Positions 45,986 through 56,299 of a stretch of 64,000 bases of DNA are shown piece by piece. The number at the start of each line of letters is the position of its first letter. Within the stretch, counting starts at the first letter, position 1. The position numbers and the translations under genes are program-made. The stretch comes from Megalonaias nervosa (Eukaryota; Mollusca; Bivalvia; Unionida; Unionidae), in assembly GCA_016617855.1 (NCBI GenBank), contig JAECUM010001141.1, forward strand, positions 102,360-166,359, in the 5' to 3' direction. The notes under the pieces were generated by a model. The model was not told the DNA's origin. It searched no databases and saw only the letters and a list, made by a program, of their open reading frames with translations.

Positions 45986-46037
45986 GGCTGGTGGCTTCCC
46001 TCTCAGTATTCATTTCACTCTCAAGCCGATCAGCACG

Positions 46038-46475
46038 ATGGAAGAACCCATACAGATCGATCTTCTGATTAGAGCTTTGCGAGGTGTGATAAGAAGGTTT
46101 TCTTCAGACAAGCCGACGGACTACTCTCCCTCCTTTCGAGATAAAAGTCAAGATACTTGCTATATCTGTCAGAAGAAAGGGCATTGGGCTACAGAATGTC
46201 CAGACCGTCAAAAAAACAAGACCAGTGTCAAAAGAGACAAAAGTCAGGATACCTGTTATCATTGTCAAGAGAAAGGACATTGGTCTTCAGACTGCATTAA
46301 GAAACAACAGGAGCAGGAGGAGGAGGAAGAAGAAAAAGAGGTACCCTCGGCAAAAGAAGAACCCCGACACGTTCAGAAAGAGAGCAGAGAAAAGAAAAGA
46401 AGACGAGAAAAAAGTGAGGAAGAAGAGGAGGAAAAAACTATGACAGTGAAGAAATTCAGAAAACAGAGAGAATGA
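46038..46475 (+). CDS. CCHC zinc-knuckle protein, divergent head gene
   Basis: 145 codons, ATG to stop. A short helical N-terminus precedes two perfect CX2CX4HX4C knuckles (CYICQKKGHWATEC and CYHCQEKGHWSSDC, about residues 41-54 and 74-87). A long Glu/Lys/Arg coiled-coil tail follows. Such knuckles bind single-stranded nucleic acid and are known from retroviral Gag and cellular CNBP-type proteins. It is the only gene of copy A on the plus strand and shares a promoter region with the polymerase. Its tail is partly duplicated at 46590-46790. Copy B has a broken version. Confidence 0.7.
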   Translation: MEEPIQIDLLIRALRGVIRRFSSDKPTDYSPSFRDKSQDTCYICQKKGHWATECPDRQKNKTSVKRDKSQDTCYHCQEKGHWSSDCIKKQQEQEEEEEEKEVPSAKEEPRHVQKESREKKRRREKSEEEEEEKTMTVKKFRKQRE

Positions 46476-46589
46476 AGAAAAAAGAGACAGAAGAAGTCTA
46501 TCAACTTTTTTAAGAAAGTGTTGTGTTGTGACATTGAATTGCAAAACTTTGTACCAGAATAGCCCAGACTGAAAAAAGGAAGTGTTGGT

Positions 46590-46789
46590 CTTTTGTCTGC
46601 CCTAAGAAACAATAGGAGCAGGAGGAGGAATAAGAAGAAAAAGAGGTACCCTTGGCAAAAGAACCCCGACACGTTCAGAAAGAGAAGAGAAAAAAAAAAG
46701 ACGATAAAAAAGTGAGGAAGAAGAGGAGGAAAAAAACTGTGACATTGAAGAAATTCAAAAAGCAAAGAGAGTGAAGAAAAAAGAGACAG
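46590..46789 (+). repeat. Partial duplication of the zinc-knuckle tail
   Basis: It matches about 46302-46500 with small deletions (shared AGGTACCCT, CGGACACGTTCAGAAAGAG-like and AAGAAATTCA words). The frame is lost, and it runs directly into the satellite. Confidence 0.75.
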
Positions 46790-47450
46790 AAGAATGCTCA
46801 CAAACACACGATATACAATCCACACAAACGAAGGAAGAGAAGAAAACACAACATACCTACTATCCACACAAACGGACGCGAATGCATATAACAAACATTA
46901 TACTATCCACACAAACGGGAAGAGAGGAAAAACACACCATATCTACTATCCACACAAATGCACGGGAACGCATAAAACACACATACTTACTATCCACACA
47001 ATGGTACGGGAATCCATAAAACACACCACATATACTATTCACACAAACGAACGCGAATGCATATCACAAACACTATACTATCCACACAAACGAAGGAAGA
47101 GAAGAAAAACACCCATATCTACTATCCACACAAACGTACGTGAACGCACACAAACATATTCTACTATCCACACAGAAGGGAAGAGAAGAAAAACACACCC
47201 ATATCTACTATCCATACAAACGTACGCGAACTGATATAAACACAAACTCTATTATCCACACAAAAGCACTCGAACGGATATAAACACACACTCTACTTTC
47301 CACACAAACATACGCGAACGCACACAAACACACATTCTGCTATCCACACAGAAAGGAAGAGAAGAAAAAAATACACCATATCTACTATCCACAAAAAACG
47401 TATGCGAACGCAAAAACACACACACAAACAAACACACACACACCACAATA
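46790..47450 (+). repeat. Element-linked satellite, head side of copy A
   Basis: About 14 units of the satellite seen at 33.2-34.75 kb (ACTATCCACACAAACG, then ACGCGAACGCATA, AAACACAC), in the same orientation. It is followed at 47450-47560 by the same tail sequence (GAGTGAGTGTT..., ACACAAATTGGCAA) that follows the left array at 34820. Confidence 0.85.
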
Positions 47451-47479
47451 AAGGAGTGAGTGTTCATTGTCACACTACT

Positions 47480-47720
47480 CTATATTCACACAAATTGGCA
47501 ATTGAATTAATTTCTCTTTTCTAGAGTATTAGGGAGCTTTGAAAAGGGCTGTTTATTGTTGACGGGGAGTGATGGCAATCTTTTTTACTGTTTAAGATTG
47601 CGTCACCGTCTGGCAGCAGGCTTTCCTATATGATACGGCCTGCTTCTGCGGAAAGAGAAGGAGAACTCCTTGGTGTCCACACGACAGTCAACAAAACCTC
47701 TGTCTGGTTTCGTGTCTGTG
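47480..47720 (-). pseudogene. Third copy of the tail gene end, truncated
   Basis: It matches the C-terminal half of the gene at 35753-36262 and its downstream sequence, including GTTGACGGGGAGTGATGGCA and GCAGGCTT.C.TATA. Reading on the minus strand it keeps GFVDC.VDTKEF and FRRSRPY but stops shortly after. It appears to be the tail of a further element unit upstream of copy A, cut at the inversion junction. Confidence 0.75.
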
Positions 47721-47753
47721 GATAATATAGTATGTTTTATGCGTTCGCGTTCG
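47712..47753 (-). repeat. Single satellite unit in inverted orientation
   Basis: Read on the minus strand it gives CGAACGCGAACGCATAAAAC, then ACATACTATATTATCCACA: one unit of the satellite, opposite to all others in the window. It marks the switch from A-side to B-side orientation. Confidence 0.75.
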
Positions 47754-47758
47754 TTTCT

Positions 47759-47782
47759 ATAGATTGATGAACATCAATCTAT
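47759..47782. repeat. Perfect 11-bp hairpin at the inversion junction
   Basis: ATAGATTGATG, AA, CATCAATCTAT: arms of 11 bp with a 2-nt loop, directly beside the place where the satellite changes orientation. Confidence 0.75.
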
Positions 47783-48156
47783 CCTACCCAAATCATACAA
47801 CCGACTGAAAAAAAAAACATCTCGGTAAGAGAATAATGTTTTTTGGGAGTTAAATATAAAGTATACAATCGAATACAATTTTTTAGGCAAGAAAGAATAA
47901 ATCTTAAAGTTAAAGCTGATTACTTCTCGTTCGTGAGTTTGTTTTTTTCAGAGGCTCCCAAAACAAAATAAAACAAACACCCAAAGGTCCTTTTCAGGGC
48001 AACTCATATCTTTCGGAAAGAGATAATATTCATTTTGCCAAAATGAATTAAAACTCAAAATCCCTTTTATTTTTTAACCCTATGATGTACGTGTTGTGAG
48101 TGTATGAGTGTAGGCCCTTATTCTAAAAAATCAGAACCAGGAGACACTTACGTTTT
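47783..48156. other. No gene seen between the two elements
   Basis: AT-rich, with no repeat shared with A or B that I could see, apart from a faint resemblance of CCTTTTCAGGGCAACTC to the tail sequence. It may be foreign DNA caught at the junction. Confidence 0.4.
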
Positions 48157-48692
48157 TCAGTCTGGTCTATTCTGGTACAAATATTTACAATTCAATGTCA
48201 CAACACAACACAACACTTTTTTAAGAAGGTTCATAGACTTCTTCAGTCTCTTTTTTCTTTCACTCTCTTTGTTTTTTGAATTTCTTAACTTACACAGATT
48301 TTTCCTCCTCTTCTTCCTCACTTTTTTCTCGTCTTCTTTTCTTTTCTCTCTTCTCTTTCTGAAACTGTCGGGGTTCTTCTTTTGCCGAGGGTACCTCTTT
48401 TTCTTCCTCCTCCTCCTCCTGCTGTTTCTAAGGGCAGTCTGAACACCAATGTCCTTTCTCTTGACAATGACAACAGATATCCTGACTTTTGTCTCTTTCG
48501 AGACTTGTCTTTCTTTTTTTGACGGTCTGGATATTCTGTAGCCCAATGCCCTTTCTTCTGACAGATATAGCAAGTGTCTTGACTTTTATCTCGAAAGGAG
48601 GGAGAGTAGTCCGTCGGCTTGTCTGAAGAAAACTTTCGTATGACACCTCGCAAACCTCTAATCAGAAGATCGATCTGTATGGGTTCTTCCAT
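48157..48692 (-). pseudogene. CCHC zinc-knuckle gene of copy B, broken
   Basis: ATG at 48690-48692. The first 46 codons match copy A, but the last cysteine of knuckle one is tyrosine (GHWATEY). The second knuckle continues in another frame (CCHCQEKGHWCSDC, 48428-48646), where it then meets a stop. The acidic/basic tail is in a third frame (48157-48573). Confidence 0.75.
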
Positions 48693-48742
48693 CGTGCTGA
48701 TCGGCTTGAGAGTGAAATGAATACTGAGAGGGAAGCCACCAG

Positions 48743-48782
48743 CCCTTTATATATACATTGAGCCTGATATGGATATACAGGG
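48743..48782. promoter_or_regulatory. Divergent promoter of copy B
   Basis: TATATATAAAG read leftward, about 55 bp from the zinc-knuckle ATG, and GGATATACAG read rightward, about 47 bp from the polymerase ATG. The rightward box has a changed base compared with copy A (TATACA versus TATATA). Confidence 0.55.
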
Positions 48783-48827
48783 GTCCATGGCGTTTCAAAT
48801 GTAGTCATTTGACTTTTTGCAGTCAAG

Positions 48828-51800
48828 ATGAAACGATCGCAGCATTTCCAAAAGAAAGGAGAAGAAAGTAAGAGGCAGAAACCTGATTTATCGCCTCGCA
48901 CAGTAGCTGAAGTCTTGGCTCAAATTCATGCCAGCGATTTTGAAGATGAGATGAATGAGCCAGAATCTAGGCTCAGAGAGTCTACACCAAGTCAAAGTCC
49001 ATCACCACCAGTAAACCCTGAAAAGTACTACCACATTCGAGAGACGGACAAACGCTCCTCTAGAAAATTTAGAACTATGGCCTACATGTACGCGGCGAAG
49101 CTCAAAGATTTCAAGTCCGACGTACAGCTGGAGAAAGCAATACGGTTCATCAGCAATGTGTGAGATTCTTTGTTAACCACACTGAAACGGCAATGTGAAG
49201 CCAAAGAAGACGATCGCTTGAGACTTTGCATTCATCACGACAGTTTGAAGTCCCCTGTTTGGATCGATTTTAGCAGTCCAGCAGAATTGACACCTTCCAA
49301 AGTCATCGACAAGATTCAGCACGTGCAACAATCCAACGACAAGTTTCACATCACCGATGGAAAAGTAACACTGTTCATGATCCTCGTTTCTCTTCCCCAA
49401 GGCACAGGACGCAAAAAGGTGTTATTGGTGGACGACCTTCGCAGCATCAAAACGAGCCTCGTCCGAATTAACAATCTTCAAGATCAGATGTGTTTAGCCC
49501 GTGCCATCGTGATGGGTTGGGATTATGCCGACAAGAACGACAAGGCAGAATGGAAAAGAGCCTGGGAAACTATTCCACGATCGGACCAAGCCAATCAACG
49601 AAGAGAAGCAGAACTCCTGTTACGTTAAGCTGGCCTTTCCAAAAACACATCCTGTGGCATTCCTGAAATGCAAAACTTGCAAGACGTCTTAGCTCCACGC
49701 TACACCTTGAAAGTACACCCTCAAGATGTGCTCGGACCTCTGTTGTTTCGAGGCAAAAATTTCAAATACGGAAAATACATTCACGTCTATAATCACGATG
49801 AACATATCGATGCCATCACCAGTATCACTTCATTCCTGGGATACAGTTATCACTGTGAGAAGTGTGACTATGGCTATAACAATCGAGAGCAACACAAGCA
49901 TTGCGGATCAAAACGTGAGGGATGTTTGGCGTCTAAACCCTGTCTTGACGAAGGACAAGAACGAGTGCATTGTCCAGCTTGTCAACGCACTTTTGTCAGC
50001 TCTGCCTGTTACCAACAACATCTGAAGACCCAAGATTCACAGCAGAAATGTGCTTGTCAGCTCTTGAAATTGTGCCCTACTTGTGGACAAGGCATACGTA
50101 CCAATAATGCCAAGGCGCACGTATGTTCAGGAAAGAAGCGATGTCACATTTGTCGCCAAATCTTGGACTTGGAACACCAATGCTACATTCAAAAATACCA
50201 TTCCAAACATAAAAAAGAAGAACATTATGACCGGAAGAAAGGGAATTGCATCTTTTTCGATTTTGAATGCATGCAAGAGACTGGCATTCACATTCCTAAT
50301 TTCTGCGTGGCTCACCGAGCGTGTGAGAAGTGCATCCAAGAGCCTATCTTTACTCATTGCCCTCACTGCAGCAAGATTCCTGGAGAACGTGAAAAAAACT
50401 TTCGGGGACCGAACACGCTAGCCGATTTCGCCCAATAGATCTTAGACCCTATCGACGAGACGTGGAGCCAAGAAGACATCGAACGTTACGGAGATTGTCA
50501 TCGCTATGCCACGGTGATGGCTCACAATATCTCGGGATACAATTTACAGTTTCTCCTCAGATACTATACGGAACAAAGTACCGAACGTCCTAAAGTGACT
50601 TTGAACGGAGCCAAAATCATTTCCATGCAAGTGGATCAAGTGCAGTTTAAAGATTCGATGAGTTACTTGGCAATGCCTTTGAGTCGCATGACTAAAACGT
50701 TTGGAATGACAGAAATGGCCAAAGGCTATTTTCCTCACTTTTTCAATACATAACCCAATCAACACGCCGTTCTACCCCATTTGCCTGAGGCTCACTACTA
50801 CGACCCCGACAACATGCGTACCGAACAACGAGAAGCTTTCTACGCATGGTACCACACTCACTCCTCGGACCCCTTCGACTTTCAGGAAGAAATGTTAAAA
50901 TATTGTCGTTCCGACGTGGACATTTTACGGGGTTGCTGTGGAAAATTTCGAGAATTATTCATGGAGCACGGAGGGATCGATCCTTTGAAAGAAGCGTGTA
51001 CGATTGCCAAAGCGTGTTCCTTAGTGTACCGCCAACGATCCATGCCCGAAAACACCTTGGCTGTCGTCAGTCCTCAAACGACCAATTTTGTCAAACGTCA
51101 ATACTCGATCAAAGCCCTACGCTGGTTACATTACTTGTGCGACAAGGAAGACAAATGGATTCAACATGCCCGCAATGGAGGAGGCTAAAAGACCATCGTA
51201 AGGTATTCAGTGGATGGTTGGGACTTAGAAAACCCCACGATCGTGTACGAGTTCAACGGGTGCTTATTTCACGGATGTCCCATTTGCTACTCTCAACGTA
51301 ACACTACAAATCAGTTTTTACAACGGACCATGGAAGACTTGTACCAGGCCACTTGTCAGCGGCGCTTGAAGTTAGAAGAGCAAGGATACCAAGTGGTGGA
51401 AATATGGGAACACGAGTACGATCACCGTTTCAAAACCGATCCCGAGTTTAAGCGCATCGTGGAAAGTTACAAGCTGGTGGACCCACTGAACCCGTGGGAC
51501 AGTTTGTACGGAGGACGGACGAATACCACCTGTTTGCTGTACCAAGCTGACGAGGAGAAAGGAGAAGAAATCAAACACTACGAAGTGTTTTTTGTATCCT
51601 TACGTGTGCAAATATTGCTACATTCCCGCAGGGCACCCGCAATTCCTGACGGAACACATCGACGTGGACAACATTCGACAATACGAAGGATTGATTAAGT
51701 GCAAAGTCTTGCCTCCCACGTACTGGTACCATCCCGTTTTACCTCACCATTGCCAAAGAAAACTGATGTTTCCCTTGTGCCGTACTTGTGCCGAAACGTG

Positions 51801-52913
51801 CAACCAAGACAGACGTTGTCAGCACATTCAAGAAGAACGCGCCTTGACGGGAACGTGGGTCAGCGTGAAATTGTTTAAAGCTCTGGACTTGGGATACCAA
51901 CTGTTAGAAGTGTACGAAATTTACCACTTTCCCAAGACATAAAAATTCCACAAAGGCGACGAGACTCAAAAAGGCGTTTTCGCAGACTACGTGAATGCTT
52001 TTTTGAAACTGAAACAAGAAGCCAGTGGCTATCCTTCCTGCTGCGACACTCCCGAAGACGAAAAGAAATTCAAAGACAAATACTGGGAGCAGGAAGGCAA
52101 CACTTTAGACCACGTAGAGAAAAACAAAGCAAGGCGATTGTTTGCCAAAGTGATGTTAAATTGTTCGTGGGGCAATGGCACAACGACCGTGTTTACCCAA
52201 AACGGAGTATTGGACAGAACCTTCTCGCTACTTCCAGATGATTCACGACAAAACAAAATACACGAAACACGTGGACGTCTTCGTGAGGACTTGATCTTAG
52301 TCAATTACCAAGAAGAACTGGCCTTTGTAGAAGCCGACGAATTGGAAATGTCATCATTGCGCCTTACGTGACAGCCCATGCCCGTTTAAAATTGTACGAA
52401 GCTTTAGAACTGTTAGGAGATCGTGTGCTGTATTTTGACACGGACAGTTGCATCTACATCGATCGTCTGGGTCAACCTCACCCTGTCATCGAAGGAGACC
52501 GTTTAGGAGCCTGGACGGACGAGCATCCCTACGACAAGATTCTAAGTTTTGCAAGTGGCGGTCCCAAACATTACGGCTACGAATACCGTGACCCTCATTG
52601 AGAAGTACACACGGAGTGTAAAGTGAAAGGATTGACTCTCAATTATCGCACCAGTCGACTGGTGAACCTTGGCGTCTTGAAAGAAGCCTTGCAGTCTGGA
52701 GAGGATGGAAATTTTAAGGTAACCACTCACGAACCGCACAAGATTGTACGTTCACCCACACACCAAATTGTCAGTCGGCCTTTGGAAAAAGTATATCAAA
52801 TTGTGTACCAGAAGCGAGTGAGACTTCGAAACCACTTCACTTTACCGTACGGTCACATCGATATTGGTAAACATATAAAAGGGACAACGTCCAAGACCAA
52901 TAGGTTATGTTAG
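48828..52913 (+). pseudogene. Family B DNA polymerase (Polinton pPolB), multiply broken
   Basis: About 1,360 codons in one frame from ATG 48828, with stops at 49161, 49626, 50436, 50751, 51186 and 52599. The stretch about 51592-52345, between two frameshifts, is in another frame and has a further stop near 51940. Domain order: basic N-terminus; a QSNDKF/LCLARAIV region; a Cys/His-rich part (49850-50150); exonuclease motif I FFDFECMQETG; AHNISGYNLQF; ExoIII YCRSDVDIL; motif A remnant ending LYPYV followed by P.GHP; motif B LNCSWG; motif C YFDTDSCIYI; and KVKGLTLNYRT. In ExoII the usual aspartate is asparagine. Known relatives are protein-primed replicases. The enzyme cannot be made from this copy. 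Confidence 0.85.
52874..52882 (+). promoter_or_regulatory. TATA box at the polymerase 3' end
   Basis: TATAAAAGG, 24 bp before the ATG at 52907 of the membrane-protein remnant and inside the last polymerase codons. Confidence 0.5.
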
Positions 52914-53469
52914 TGACAGTACCAGAAGAAGAAGAACCACTCTCTTCAGGACATGACGGATCGTGTGGTGTTACGAAGAGTGACAATCGGCGTACAGCCT
53001 TCTGCGAGAAAGTCAAGGCGATTCCATCGTCTTTGTGGAAGACGACGGGATCGTGTCTGACCCTAGTCAAACCCATTTGGTCATCTTTGACGACATGTTA
53101 GGAGAAGACGAAGAAGAAACTAAACATTGGTTTACGCGCAAAGGGTATCATCGTAATGCCAGTGTCATTTATCTCACTTAAAATTTGTTTCAACAAAGTA
53201 AAGCCCATCGCACCATCAGTCTCAATGCTCATTATGTGGTGTTAATTAAAAGCCCTAGAGACAGATCGCAAGTGCAAGTGTTATCCAAAAAGTTAGGAAC
53301 GCCTTGGCTGACTGATGCGTACGACGATGCCACTCAAGCCCCACACGCTTATTTACTCGTGGATTTAAAACCCACCACCCCCGATTATTTGCGATTTCGG
53401 ACCCATCTGTTTCACCACTGGTGCCAAGACGTAGGGCCTGTCGTGTACACGTTCTCTTCGTCGATTTAA
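52907..53469 (+). pseudogene. Membrane-protein start fused to packaging ATPase copy 1
   Basis: It starts with the first codons of the small membrane protein (MLVTVPEEEE), then a deletion joins it to the ATPase near 52960, beyond Walker A. Traces of the ATPase (QSAYSLL, then Walker B LVIFDDML) continue in another frame. There is a TAA after VIYLT at the same position as in copy A, then the C-terminal region is open to 53469. The P-loop is missing, so it cannot be active. Confidence 0.7.
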
Positions 53470-53541
53470 CCACAACCACAACCACCAAAAAATATCAATA
53501 AAAACCTCGGTCACTTGGGCTCTGTCTCACACATCGTCAAT

Positions 53542-54225
53542 ATGACGTCCCTTCATCTCATCTTCCCATCAAATTGATTCGCGCCTTGTACGGTATCAGT
53601 CGCGAAAAAGATCCACAAATACGTGCTCGTGTTTTAGAAGCTAGTCTCAAAGAAGTCTTATTACGGTGACAGCACGTCAATTACTGCAAGGCATCATTCA
53701 GATTCCACATCAAACCAAACGCTTTTGTGACAGAAACAAAGTCGCCTTGACGCATCTGGCCTATCCTCGCATCGACACACAAACCAAAAAGCAAATTATT
53801 TTGAAACCTGGAGGTAGCGGTTCTCTAGGAGGTGTCATCATTCGTTCCCTCTTAAAATGGGATCCCAATGCCCCAAAGTTGTTCCCAAGAAAAAAGCCAC
53901 TCCTCGAGGTACCCAGAAGAAAAAGAAAAAGAGCAACGGTGTCAAGACCAGGTCACAGCCTCAGAAAAAGAAAAAGAAAAGTCCACAGAAAACAGCTTCT
54001 ACCTGCAAGAGAGCGTCTCCAAAAACTTCTCCAGCGATGAAACCCTCTTCCTCTTTAGCGGCAGTGGCCGCTGCTCACAAAGTACCTGCCCAAAAAATTA
54101 GTCCAAGAGAGATCGGGCTTGTTACAGAGGTTACTGGATTTGTCCAAGCAAGAACTGTTCGGACTGAGTCCGTTGCGAACTCCTCAACGTCGAATAATAC
54201 CTGTCATCAAGTTGATACGACGTAA
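53542..54225 (+). pseudogene. Core-like lysine-rich protein, copy B module 1
   Basis: ATG at 53542. It matches the gene at 43378-44112 of copy A. There is an early frameshift, a short deletion near 53660, then an open stretch 53666-54040 and the Lys-rich tail in a neighbouring frame. Confidence 0.65.
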
Positions 54226-54293
54226 AGACAATCAGTGGCGACGCATTCCAGTATAAAAAAGACCCGAGGAAAACAATAGGGATCAGTGTTTTT

Positions 54294-54917
54294 GAGCGGT
54301 TCCGGCAAAATTGAATATGTCAAACGTTTGATCGAACATAAACATTATTTGATTGATATAAACATTATTTGATTGATCGTAAACCTCAACGAATCGTGTG
54401 GCGTTACAAAGAGTGGCAATCGGCGTACAGCCTTCTGCGAGAAAGTCAAGGCGATTCCATCGTCTTTGTGGAAGGTATTCCTGGCGAAGACGACGGGATC
54501 ATGTCTGACCCTAGTCAAACTCATTTGGATATTTTTGACGACATGTTAGGAGAAGACGAAGAAGAAGCTAAACTCTGGTTTACGCGCAAAGGGTATCATC
54601 GTAATGCCAGTGTCATTTACATCACCCAAAATTTGTTTCAACAAAGTAAAGCCGATCGTACCATCAGTCTCAATGCTCATTACGTGGTGTTGTTTAAACG
54701 CCCTAGAGATAAATTACAAGTACAAGTCTTAGCCAAGCAGTTAGGAACGCCTTGGCTGACTCATGCGTACGACAATGCTACTCAAACCCCACACGCTTAT
54801 TTACTCGTGGATTTAAAACCCACCACTCCCGATTATTTGTGATTTCGTACCCATCTGTTTCACCACTGGTGCCAAGACGGAGGGCCTGTCGTGTACACGT
54901 TCCCTTCGTCGACTTAA
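54294..54917 (+). pseudogene. Packaging ATPase, copy B module 2
   Basis: It begins within the P-loop (SGSGK), so the N-terminus is missing, and a 20-22 bp tandem duplication (ATAAACATTATTTGATTGAT) follows. Walker B is LDIFDDML. The position that is TAA in copy A and in module 1 is glutamine here (ITQNLFQQ). One TGA at 54840-54842 lies near the C-terminus. It keeps the Walker A lysine lost in copy A. Confidence 0.7.
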
Positions 54918-54990
54918 CCACAATCACAATCACTAGAAAAGGTCTATAAAAACCTCGGTCACTTTGGCTCTGTCTCACATTTCGTCAACC

Positions 54991-55715
54991 TGACGTCCCT
55001 TCGGTCTCATCTTCCCATCAAACTGATTCGTGCCTTGTACGGTATCAGTTGCGACAAAAATCCACAAATACGTGCTCGTGTCTTAGAAGCTAGTCTCAAA
55101 GAAGTCTTACGATGGTTTACGGTGACAGCACGTCAATTACTGCAAGGCATCATTCAGAATCCACATCAAACCAAACGTTTTTTTGAGAAAAACAAAGTCG
55201 CCTTGACGCAGCTAGCTGATCCTCGCATTGATACTCAAACCAAAAAGCAAATCATTTTGAAACCTGGAGGAAGCGCTTTTCTAGGAGGTGTCATCATTAG
55301 TTCCCTCTTAAAATGGGATCCTAATGCTCACAAAGTCGTCCCCAAGAAAAAGCCACGCTCAAACGTACCCAGAAGAAAAAGAAAAAGAGCAACGGTGTCA
55401 AGACCAGGTCACAGCCTCAGAAAAAGAAAAAGAAAAGTCCACAGAAAACAGCTTCTACCCGCAAGAAAGCGTCTCCAAAAACGTCTCCTCCAGCGGTGAA
55501 ACCCTCTTCCTCTTTAGCGGCAGTGGCCGCTGCTCACAAAGTACCTGCCCAAAAAATTAGTCCAAGAGAGATCGGGCTTGTTACAGAGGTTACTGGATTT
55601 GTCCAAGCAAGAACTGTTCGGACTGAGTCCGTTGCGAACTCCTCAACGTCGAATAATACCTGTCATCAAGTTGATACGACGTAAAGACAATCAGTGGCGA
55701 CGCATTCCAGTATAA
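54991..55715 (+). pseudogene. Core-like lysine-rich protein, copy B module 2
   Basis: The start ATG of copy A is replaced by ACG; the body is open over 55035-55499. The C-terminal part (LLDLSKQELFGLSPLRT, KLIRRKDNQWRRIPV) is in another frame and ends at TAA 55713-55715, inside the next TATA box. Confidence 0.65.
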
Positions 55716-55720
55716 AAAAG
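55711..55720 (+). promoter_or_regulatory. TATA box overlapping the core-gene stop codon
   Basis: TATAAAAAAG, about 55 bp before the ATG at 55775. The TAA stop of the preceding frame lies inside it. An identical but orphaned box occurs at about 54251-54260 at the end of module 1. Confidence 0.6.
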
Positions 55721-55774
55721 ACCCGAGGAAAACAATAGGGATTAGTGTTTTTGTGCTGCTGAACACCCAATAGA

Positions 55775-56226
55775 TGTCCCCTCCAAGAAGTGCACACCGT
55801 TACCATCGTGTTCCTTCTTCTGTTCAAAAAGGAAAAGGAAAGGGAAAACGAAAAGAACTGCCGCCTCGTTTAGCAAAACATTGGGACATGTTGTCTGTCC
55901 TGTCCTAAGCTCCTCCACCCATGCGAAAACAACTCATTGAAACTACCTCCAAAGACGTCATCGATACCGTGTGCGAATGTTGTCTGAATGTCTTGAAAGG
56001 CACAATACCTTTGTCTAAACACCAGAAAGAATGCTTAGCCAAACATAGACACGTTCTTCACCAAATGGTCCAAAAGAAAATTCCCATTGGTCAAAAGAAA
56101 AAGATGTTGGTGCAACGCGGAGGAATTTTGCCCTTTTTACCCATGTTGCTGAAAGGAGTAATGGGAACAAGAGGAGCACTCTTGCTGAAAGAAGTATTGG
56201 GAAAGATGGGAAACATCCTGGGATGA
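55775..56226 (+). pseudogene. Fused small basic gene and core-like gene, copy B
   Basis: ATG at 55775. The first 25 or so codons match the His/Arg-rich peptide of copy A, and a deletion joins them to the start of the next gene (PPRLAKH). A frame break follows at about 55905. From 55921 the frame is open and ends in KKKMLVQRGGILPFLPMLL plus a Gly/Leu-rich end. Confidence 0.6.
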
Positions 56227-56299
56227 AGATAAAAAGGTCCAAGAAGATAAAAGGAGGACTCTGGAGTCAAACAATCTCAGACGTGACCCTTGAACTCTG

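Larger units (their letters stand above)
34820..46480 (-). mobile_element. Polinton/Maverick element, copy A (head at right, tail at left)
   Basis: The region carries the Polinton hallmark set: integrase, packaging ATPase, adenain-like protease, major and minor capsid genes, and the N-terminal stub of a protein-primed type DNA polymerase B. It is nearly colinear with copy B at 48157-60636 but inverted. Base composition is visibly richer in GC than the flanks. Most of the polymerase is deleted between 45681 and 45592. No terminal inverted repeat or 6-bp target duplication could be identified; satellites occupy the expected ends. Known Polintons are virus-like self-synthesising transposons; this copy is broken. 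Confidence 0.85.

Noticed and set aside
46287..46894. Long antisense frames rich in Phe/Leu/Ser
   Set aside because: They are the reverse strand of the Glu/Lys-rich tail of the zinc-knuckle gene and its duplicate.
51372..51578. Antisense frames within the polymerase
   Set aside because: They are shadows of the plus-strand polymerase reading frame.
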